This document shows positions 50,117-54,786 of a DNA stretch of 54,786 nt, in pieces (positions within the stretch are counted from its first letter, which is position 1; each line of letters starts with the position of its first letter). The notes beneath the pieces are model-generated. The model saw only the letters and a list, made by a program, of their open reading frames with translations, was not told the DNA's origin and did no database searches. The position numbers and the translations under genes were made by a program. The stretch is taken from the IMG/VR virus record IMGVR_UViG_3300050821_001302, positions 1 to 54,786 of that record. One strand, written 5' to 3'. Origin of the DNA: a virus.

Positions 50117-50158
50117 AGCGCCTTGCGCCCCTGCAAATGGGGCGTCCTGCGGTGCGCT
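50117..50158 (+). other. Intercistronic hairpin
   Basis: CGCCCC (50126-50131) pairs with GGGGCG (50139-50144), and the flanking AGCGC (50117-50121) pairs with GCGCT (50154-50158). It lies between 49871-50053 and the protease-like gene, upstream of its GATAGGAGG site. Confidence 0.55.
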
Positions 50159-50196
50159 TAAACACCAGTATGCTTCAATTGATAGGAGGGATACAA

Positions 50197-50670
50197 ATGC
50201 TCTACACCCCCAAATACCGGGGTACGCGGCGTGAGTTCTGCGGTCCAACGGCTATAGCCGCAGTTACTGGCGCAAGCCTGGAAGAGGTACGGGACGCCAT
50301 CCGCCAGGAGCGCGGGCCTGAGTTGCGCTCTGACGGCGGCTACATGCCAATCATGGGCCTACATAACGTCGAGATGCTCGGCGCGATGGATCAACTTGGC
50401 TGGAAAGTGGTCGAAGAAGACGCCTGGCGGGACCGGGCGGAACTGATGGCCGCGTCCCGCGCCAAGCTTTGTACGCTTGGCGAGTTCGCTGCCGAGCACG
50501 GCCACGACGGGCCTTACATCGTGAATGTCACCGGACACTACGTCGCGATCAGCCACGGTGAGTTCTGTGACACGCGGTCAATCTTGCCGGTTGAACTTGA
50601 CCGCGCCATGAAGTGGAAAGGCTTGGCCGGAAAGTGGGTCAAGAACTGGTGGAAGTTTGCTCAGTTCTGA
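50197..50670 (+). CDS. Cysteine-protease-like protein
   Basis: A 157-residue protein with REFCGPTAIAAVTG (candidate catalytic Cys) and YIVNVTGHYVAISHGEFCDT (candidate His plus acidic residue), the order seen in C39/papain-like folds. Related small phage proteins are common but unassigned. ATG at 50197 is fixed by GATAGGAGGGATACAA. Could process a host protein or be a non-peptidase relative; inference. Confidence 0.65.
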   Translation: MLYTPKYRGTRREFCGPTAIAAVTGASLEEVRDAIRQERGPELRSDGGYMPIMGLHNVEMLGAMDQLGWKVVEEDAWRDRAELMAASRAKLCTLGEFAAEHGHDGPYIVNVTGHYVAISHGEFCDTRSILPVELDRAMKWKGLAGKWVKNWWKFAQF

Positions 50671-50681
50671 GTTCAGCGCAG

Positions 50682-50706
50682 TGCTCTCCCTTCCACAAGG
50701 AGAGCA
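50682..50706 (+). other. Intercistronic hairpin
   Basis: TGCTCTCC (50682-50689) pairs with GGAGAGCA (50699-50706). It is framed by GAGTTCAGCGCAG before and TCACGGTG after, the same frame as the hairpin at 51436-51455. Confidence 0.6.
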
Positions 50707-50740
50707 TCACGGTGAACTTGAAAATAGGAGGACACCAAAA

Positions 50741-51130
50741 ATGCGTAAACCCAACATCAAACGATCGGGAGAGCGATTGATCCGGTTGGCGTACGAACTG
50801 GAAGCTCTTGCGGCCCGGTTGCGCGGAGCAGGAGAGGAAAGCGCCGCAAATGGTGTGCGGCATATTTCTTCCCAACTTGGCAATATCGGCCGCGACCTTG
50901 ATCAGAACGCCCTCCAGCCCGAACGCGAGCAGCTCTTCAAGCTGGTAGCAGATCCAGACGACTGGAAGGCCCCGATCAACGCCTTCATCAAGTACGCCTG
51001 GAACATCACCCCCGAGCAGATGAACGACGCAATCGTTCACTTCACAGCTACGGAAGCCGCTTTCACCCATGAGACCCACGGCTATCACGTGACGGCCGTT
51101 GGCTACAGGAAAGGACCGTGTGGTCCGTAA
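50741..51130 (+). CDS. Hypothetical early protein
   Basis: A 129-residue protein (MRKPNIKRSGERLIRLAYEL; EALAARLRGAGEESAANGV) with a helical first half. ATG at 50741 behind AATAGGAGG. No family recognised. Its start MRKP is shared with the next gene. Confidence 0.6.
   Translation: MRKPNIKRSGERLIRLAYELEALAARLRGAGEESAANGVRHISSQLGNIGRDLDQNALQPEREQLFKLVADPDDWKAPINAFIKYAWNITPEQMNDAIVHFTATEAAFTHETHGYHVTAVGYRKGPCGP
51113..51126 (+). other. Small hairpin at end of gene
   Basis: GGACC-GTGT-GGTCC forms a short perfect hairpin overlapping the final codons of the preceding gene, 16 bases before the ATG of the next gene and just before its AGGAGGAG site. Confidence 0.45.
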
Positions 51131-51142
51131 CAGGAGGAGAAA

Positions 51143-51424
51143 ATGCGGAAACCTAAAGCAGTGAAGAAACCGCCAACCGTCGAAGACGAGTTGCTCCGGT
51201 TCGTGAAAGTCAAAAAGGCTCCCCGTAATCCTGCATATTTTGCGGTGTTATCGAAGGGAATAAACGCGCTATCCATGCGGGATTGGGAGCAGCTTAGCGA
51301 TGCAACGCAAGCTTTTTGCAATTCCGTGATTTACACGACCGACGAGATTTACGGAATTCTTGACGATCTCAAGCAACGACTTGCTTCGAGGAAACGGATA
51401 CACCCAAAACAGACAAAAGCCTGA
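51143..51424 (+). CDS. Hypothetical early protein
   Basis: A 93-residue basic protein (MRKPKAVKKPPTVEDELLRF; MRDWEQLSDATQAFCNSVIY). The WEQLSDATQAF-N segment resembles the helical region in the protein at 38730-39299 (WEALSDDAQVWVN), so the two may share a small domain. Strong AGGAGGAG site. Confidence 0.6.
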   Translation: MRKPKAVKKPPTVEDELLRFVKVKKAPRNPAYFAVLSKGINALSMRDWEQLSDATQAFCNSVIYTTDEIYGILDDLKQRLASRKRIHPKQTKA

Positions 51425-51435
51425 GTTCAGCGCAG

Positions 51436-51455
51436 ACGGGCTCTTCGGAGCCCGT
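51436..51455 (+). other. UUCG-tetraloop hairpin
   Basis: ACGGGCTC-TTCG-GAGCCCGT is a perfect 8-base stem with a C(UUCG)G loop, an exceptionally stable RNA hairpin. GAGTTCAGCGCAG precedes and TTCACGGTG follows, as at 50682-50706. Confidence 0.65.
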
Positions 51456-51502
51456 TCACGGTGTACTCACGCACCCATTTCCTTTTTGATAGGAGGGAAA
51501 GA

Positions 51503-51961
51503 ATGAAGCTCGTCCTCAAGGGAGTGTCCGCGCCGGAAACGGCAAAGACACTCAACCGCGCGTTCCGCGTCACAACCAAAGCCCTCGGCATCGCCAACTT
51601 CGCTGCCGAAGTCCACTGTCAGGTCAAGCCAGGGAAGGCTGAGGTCTCCAATTTCGCTACGCCCCAAGGCTACTTTCAACGGGTGGACGCGGAAATGGGC
51701 CAGACGCTGGACCGCCTGGTCGGCAATGTGGCAAAGATGCAGCTGTTCAGCTTCAACACGCCGCAGCTGATCGAGACCTTCATCCATGAGCTCGTCCACG
51801 TAGCGCAAATGCTACGGGGCGACCTCAAGCGGGTGCGGGGCGTATCGGTCTGGAAGGGTAGGCAGTACCGCGAGCCGCAGAGCTATGATGAGTACAAGCG
51901 CCTGCCCTGGGAAGTCGAAGCCGAGGCGTATGCCTTAAACATCAGCAGGAGGTTGGTATGA
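51503..51961 (+). CDS. Zincin-type metalloprotease-like protein
   Basis: A 152-residue protein with FIHELVHVAQ, an HExxH zinc site, and a downstream WEVEAEAYALNI that can give the third ligand (Glu). This layout matches SprT/M78-like small zincins. It could cleave a host regulator early in infection. ATG at 51503 behind GATAGGAGGGAAAGA. Confidence 0.7.
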   Translation: MKLVLKGVSAPETAKTLNRAFRVTTKALGIANFAAEVHCQVKPGKAEVSNFATPQGYFQRVDAEMGQTLDRLVGNVAKMQLFSFNTPQLIETFIHELVHVAQMLRGDLKRVRGVSVWKGRQYREPQSYDEYKRLPWEVEAEAYALNISRRLV

Positions 51962-52218
51962 AGAAATTGGCGATGTATACTTACAACGGTTATAAAATCA
52001 CGGTACGTCCTGCACCAGATGGTTTGAGCGGTCAAGTGGACGTGTTTGATCCCCGCTTTCTGCATAATCCATCTCTTTATCGGACCACTTCGATCGATTT
52101 GGCGTCAAAGTGGATTGATGCCTACCGTGATGGCCAGCAATGGGCGGTTAATGATGTGCGAAAGGACGACTACGTGGTCGATCCATGGCGTCGGGATAGC
52201 CCATTTCCCGGTGCGTAG
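51958..52218 (+). CDS. Hypothetical protein coupled to the metalloprotease gene
   Basis: An 86-residue protein (MKKLAMYTYNGYKITVRPAP; DLASKWIDAYRDGQQW). Its ATG overlaps the metalloprotease stop as ATGA, the only such overlap in the rightward arm, so the two proteins are probably made in equal amounts. Function unknown. Confidence 0.6.
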   Translation: MKKLAMYTYNGYKITVRPAPDGLSGQVDVFDPRFLHNPSLYRTTSIDLASKWIDAYRDGQQWAVNDVRKDDYVVDPWRRDSPFPGA

Positions 52219-52230
52219 ACCGTAGCGGAG

Positions 52231-52252
52231 CGCCCTTTCTTCGGGAAGGGCG
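52231..52252 (+). other. UUCG-tetraloop hairpin
   Basis: CGCCCTTTC (52231-52239) pairs with GGAAGGGCG (52244-52252) around TTCG. It is the second C(UUCG)G hairpin in this operon and lies upstream of GAATAGGAGG for the DUF932 gene. Confidence 0.65.
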
Positions 52253-52295
52253 TCGCGGTACGATCCCGTACCATCCTGAATAGGAGGAGAATATC

Positions 52296-53438
52296 ATGAA
52301 GACCGGAAGAACGTTACAAGAGCTTCTCGCCGAGGTTGTTCGTCAGCAAGAGAGTAAGCGCGACTTCGTGGCCGCGACGGACCATATCAGTCTCGTGCCC
52401 TCAACCGCTGCCAACGCATCTTGGGAGGCCCCTGTAGACAAAGTTGGGACTGACCTTGCCCTCATCATCGGCAGCGAAAAGGGAGATGCAACTCGCCTTT
52501 CCGTTGGCGTCAACGACCACGCCCACAACCAGATCGGGTCTCATACCAAGATCCCGGCCCAGTACTACGACCGGATGCGGACGCAGGACCCGAATCTGTT
52601 GGCGATCAACGTCAACGCCTGGTTCCGTAAGGACCCGCAACCGCGCATGATCCGTACGTTGGACGGTAAGGCGCGCGGCTTCCTCAGCGACCGCTACCGG
52701 CCGTTGGACAACTCGGACTTGCTGGAAGCGGCCCTCCCGCCGCTGCTCGATATGGGCGTGGCGGTCATGTCCACGCAGGTGACGGACACGAAGCTCTACG
52801 TCAAGGTCGTAGATGAGCGGATCAAGCGCGACCTGCCCGTTGAGTGGACACCTACCAACCGAGGCCACCAGCGGTTCGATACTGTCTCTCCGGCGCTGGT
52901 GCTGAGCAATTCGGAGGTTGGCTCCGGGGCGCTCAACGTACAGACTTCGGTCTGGACCGGAGGGTGCTCCAACCTGATGGTGATCACGGAGCGTTCCATG
53001 CGCAAATACCACATCGGCGGGCGGCACGAGCTCGGCGACGAGGTCTACCGCATGCTGAGTGACACCACCAAGAAGCTGACGGACGCCGCGCTCTGGGCGC
53101 AGTTGAAGGATGTCGTCTCTGGTGCCTTCAACGTTGCCCGGTTTGACGCCCAGGTGGAGAAGCTGAAGGCGGCGACGGCCGATAAGATCGAAGGCGACCC
53201 GATCAAGGTCGTTGAGATCACGGCCAAGAAGTTCGGGTTGCAGGAGACCGAGCGCAATGCGGTCTTGAAGCACCTGATCCAAGCCGGCACGCTGAACCGC
53301 TACGGGTTGCACGCGGCCGTCACCCGTGCAGCGGAAGATGTCGAGAGCTATGACCGCGCCTCCCAGCTCGAAGCGCTGGGCGGTGAAATCATCGAACTCG
53401 CCAAGAGCGATTGGCGCGAGCTAGCGATGGCTGCATAA
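52296..53438 (+). CDS. DUF932-type protein
   Basis: A 380-residue protein matching the DUF932 pattern: LLAINVNAWFRKDPQPRMIR, then GKARGFLSDRYRPLDNSDLL, SPALVLSNSEVGSGALNVQT and ERSMRKYHIG. These proteins are widespread in phages and plasmids and resemble a phage/plasmid-like TIGR03299 group; function is not established. Strong AATAGGAGG site. Confidence 0.75.
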   Translation: MKTGRTLQELLAEVVRQQESKRDFVAATDHISLVPSTAANASWEAPVDKVGTDLALIIGSEKGDATRLSVGVNDHAHNQIGSHTKIPAQYYDRMRTQDPNLLAINVNAWFRKDPQPRMIRTLDGKARGFLSDRYRPLDNSDLLEAALPPLLDMGVAVMSTQVTDTKLYVKVVDERIKRDLPVEWTPTNRGHQRFDTVSPALVLSNSEVGSGALNVQTSVWTGGCSNLMVITERSMRKYHIGGRHELGDEVYRMLSDTTKKLTDAALWAQLKDVVSGAFNVARFDAQVEKLKAATADKIEGDPIKVVEITAKKFGLQETERNAVLKHLIQAGTLNRYGLHAAVTRAAEDVESYDRASQLEALGGEIIELAKSDWRELAMAA

Positions 53439-53453
53439 ATGCCGATAGGCGAA

Positions 53454-53499
53454 ACCGGGAGAGCAATTTCCCGGTCTGGCGCGGGTTGGCATCGCGCCA
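53454..53499 (+). other. Two intercistronic hairpins
   Basis: ACCGGGA/TCCCGGT (53454-53460, 53469-53475) and TGGCGCG/CGCGCCA (53477-53483, 53493-53499) lie in tandem between the DUF932 gene and the next AATAGGAGG site. Confidence 0.55.
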
Positions 53500-53536
53500 C
53501 TGATGAGCCAGCCACTCTTAATAGGAGGAATACAAA

Positions 53537-54177
53537 ATGGATAGACTAACAGGCAATCAACTTCATCGCATAAACCTGGACCGAAAAGACCATCTCCACA
53601 ATCCACCCCAAGGGCTGGTCACAAGTTGACGTTCCGGAAGGCATCAGCGGAGACTGGTCCGGTGAAGAAGTTCGAAGTCACAGCGCAGGAAGCGGGGTTG
53701 TTCAACCTACGCCTAATCCGTGATGGTCAAAGCCATCGAATCGTCCCGCCTGGAACATATACCAAATTGGTCCGCAAGGGCGAAGGCACAGTCATGTCCG
53801 ACACCCCGGCCGAAGCTCACGAACACAACCGCCTTTTCACGATGGCGGAAGGCAAAGTTCTGCTCAATGGTCTGGGTCTTGGTTTCGCCCTCAAGACAAT
53901 CTTGACCAAACCGGAGGTTGAGCGCGTTACCATCATCGAGAAATCTCCAAACGTGATTAACCTTGTTGCACCTACTTTCGCGGGACAGCGGGTTGAGATC
54001 ATCGAAGCCGACGCCCTGACTTGGCGACCCAAGAAGGGTCAAGACTTCAACATCGTCTGGCATGATATCTGGACGGAAATCTGCGACGACAACAAGGCCG
54101 AGATGACCAAGCTGAAGCGGGCTTACAGCAGGAAGTGTGGCTGGCAAGCCTGTTGGTCGGAAGGATACCTGCGCTAA
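53537..54177 (+). pseudogene. Rossmann/SAM-methyltransferase-like protein with frameshifts
   Basis: The ATG at 53537 has AATAGGAGG but its frame (MDRLTGNQLHRINLDRK) stops at 53629. A second frame then reads TISTIHPKGWSQVDVPEGIS and GDWS. A third frame, from about 53661, reads KKFEVTAQEAGLFNLRLIRD to the stop at 54177. Together they form one class I methyltransferase-like protein: LLNGLGLGFALKTIL is the Gly-rich loop, VTIIEKSPNVI the next strand, and FNIVWHDIW a conserved motif. One extra G near 53657-53662 and an indel near the AAAA at 53583-53586 would explain it. Sequencing error is possible. Confidence 0.6.
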
Positions 54178-54184
54178 AATCGAA

Positions 54185-54210
54185 ACCCCGGTATGCTTAA
54201 TTACCGGGGT
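54185..54210 (+). other. Intercistronic hairpin
   Basis: ACCCCGGTA (54185-54193) pairs with TACCGGGGT (54202-54210) with an 8-base loop, between the methyltransferase-like gene and the next gene. The loop is followed by mixed sequence with no long T run. Confidence 0.6.
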
Positions 54211-54275
54211 CGTTGTGGAATTGAGCAGCCATAACCTGATGAGATAGCTCTGTAACCGAATAGGAGGATACAAAA

Positions 54276-54786
54276 ATGGAAGCCCAAGTCAATCAAGAGC
54301 GTCTGGCAAAGGTCCAGACCCTCTACAACGGTTCTCATCCACCTAACGGCAATGGTACCGTTGAAGCTTGCGTTATGGAAGCCGTCGCCTATGTCGCAGG
54401 AGAGCCCTGGTCCGACCACCCGGAATGCACTTGCCCAGTTCTGACCGCGTTCATGGTAGCCTGGAATGACGGGCTCCCGAACAACGCAGAACGTGACCGG
54501 CTTCTCAAGCCGCTCATTCCAAAGCTTGTAGGAACGCGATCCACTAAAGAAGTCGAACATCGTCGCGCTACAATGGCGGCGGATTGGCTCATCCGTGTTC
54601 ATACTCCGGCTTGGTTGCGGCTTGCAAAGTTAAACGATCAAGCCGCACTATTGGAAGTCTTACCTGAAATCACGGACTTCGTGCAGTGTCCTTCACTAAT
54701 GCCAACTCTGCAAGCAGTCCGAAAGGATGCAGAAGCTACTTGGGCCGCTGCTGGGGCCGCTGCTTGGGCCGCTGCTGGGGTCGCTG
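54276..54786 (+). CDS. Hypothetical protein, cut by right window edge
   Basis: ATG at 54276 behind AATAGGAGG; the frame stays open to the window end (170 codons). EACVMEAVAYVAGEPWSDHP, CTCPVLTAFMVAWNDGLPNN and LIPKLVGTRSTKEVEHRR resemble a family common in phages and actinobacteria. The last bases encode Ala/Trp-rich repeats (TWAAAGAAAWAAAG), a tandem repeat that may vary in length. Function unknown. Confidence 0.7.
   Translation, partial: MEAQVNQERLAKVQTLYNGSHPPNGNGTVEACVMEAVAYVAGEPWSDHPECTCPVLTAFMVAWNDGLPNNAERDRLLKPLIPKLVGTRSTKEVEHRRATMAADWLIRVHTPAWLRLAKLNDQAALLEVLPEITDFVQCPSLMPTLQAVRKDAEATWAAAGAAAWAAAGVA

Noticed and set aside
52401-53312. 303-residue bottom-strand open frame
   Set aside because: It is antisense to the well-supported DUF932 gene and has the Arg/Val/Asp-rich look of an antisense shadow.

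Overview
This window is most of a tailed double-stranded DNA phage genome. The likely host is an alphaproteobacterium, probably of the Hyphomicrobiales type. The host clues are an alphaproteobacterial ribbon-helix-helix protein (27253-27510), a short secreted protein with a Cys-Cys pair (16954-17319), a rhizobial-style outer membrane protein with a signal peptide (8104-8913) and a GcrA-like helix-turn-helix protein. No integrase or repressor was recognised. Tail and lysis genes are not in the window and may lie beyond its left edge.

Layout. Almost everything from 57 to 48714 lies on the bottom strand in tightly packed genes, often with 1-8 base stop/start overlaps. In transcription order (right to left) it runs: a replication-initiator-like gene with internal iterons, a DnaB-type helicase, an SNF2-type helicase, a Y RNA with a broken ro60 gene, primase, and a sigma-like factor. 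A base-modification block follows (FkbM methyltransferase, inositol-1-phosphate synthase, an amino-acid:DNA-transferase-like/phosphatase fusion, DNA kinases, an aGPT-PPlase-like protein). After it come DatZ, a thymidylate-synthase-family enzyme, sliding clamp, MazZ-like pyrophosphohydrolase, a glycosylase/DNA polymerase A fusion, an intein-bearing clamp loader, SSB, RecA-like protein, a VWA protein, PurZ and a NusG-like factor. The packaging and head genes complete the arm (small and large terminase, portal, Mu F-like protein, NUDIX/protease fusion, scaffold, cement, major capsid). From 49190 to the right edge the genes are on the top strand, driven by two near-identical promoters. Almost every gene there has an intercistronic hairpin and a strong TAGGAGG-type ribosome binding site.

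Main biological reading. PurZ, DatZ, a MazG-like enzyme and a family A polymerase together are the known signature of phages that replace adenine with 2,6-diaminopurine (Z). The same transcription unit carries a second modification set: TS-family enzyme, 5-hydroxymethyl-dU DNA kinases, HMUDK_hel/aGPT-PPlase-like protein, amino-acid:DNA-transferase-like protein, myo-inositol-1-phosphate synthase and an FkbM methyltransferase. That set points to hypermodified thymine. If both work, both members of the Z:T pair would be non-canonical, possibly with an inositol-derived group on thymine. The DNA sequence cannot show the chemistry itself.

Other notable elements are a tRNA-mimicking, permuted Y RNA beside a ro60 remnant, an intein in the clamp-loader Walker B site with a homing endonuclease nested out of frame inside it, and a GIY-YIG endonuclease gene whose ribosome site is locked in a perfect hairpin. 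Several genes carry single-base frameshifts or out-of-frame internal deletions. These could be real decay or sequencing/assembly error and should be checked on reads.
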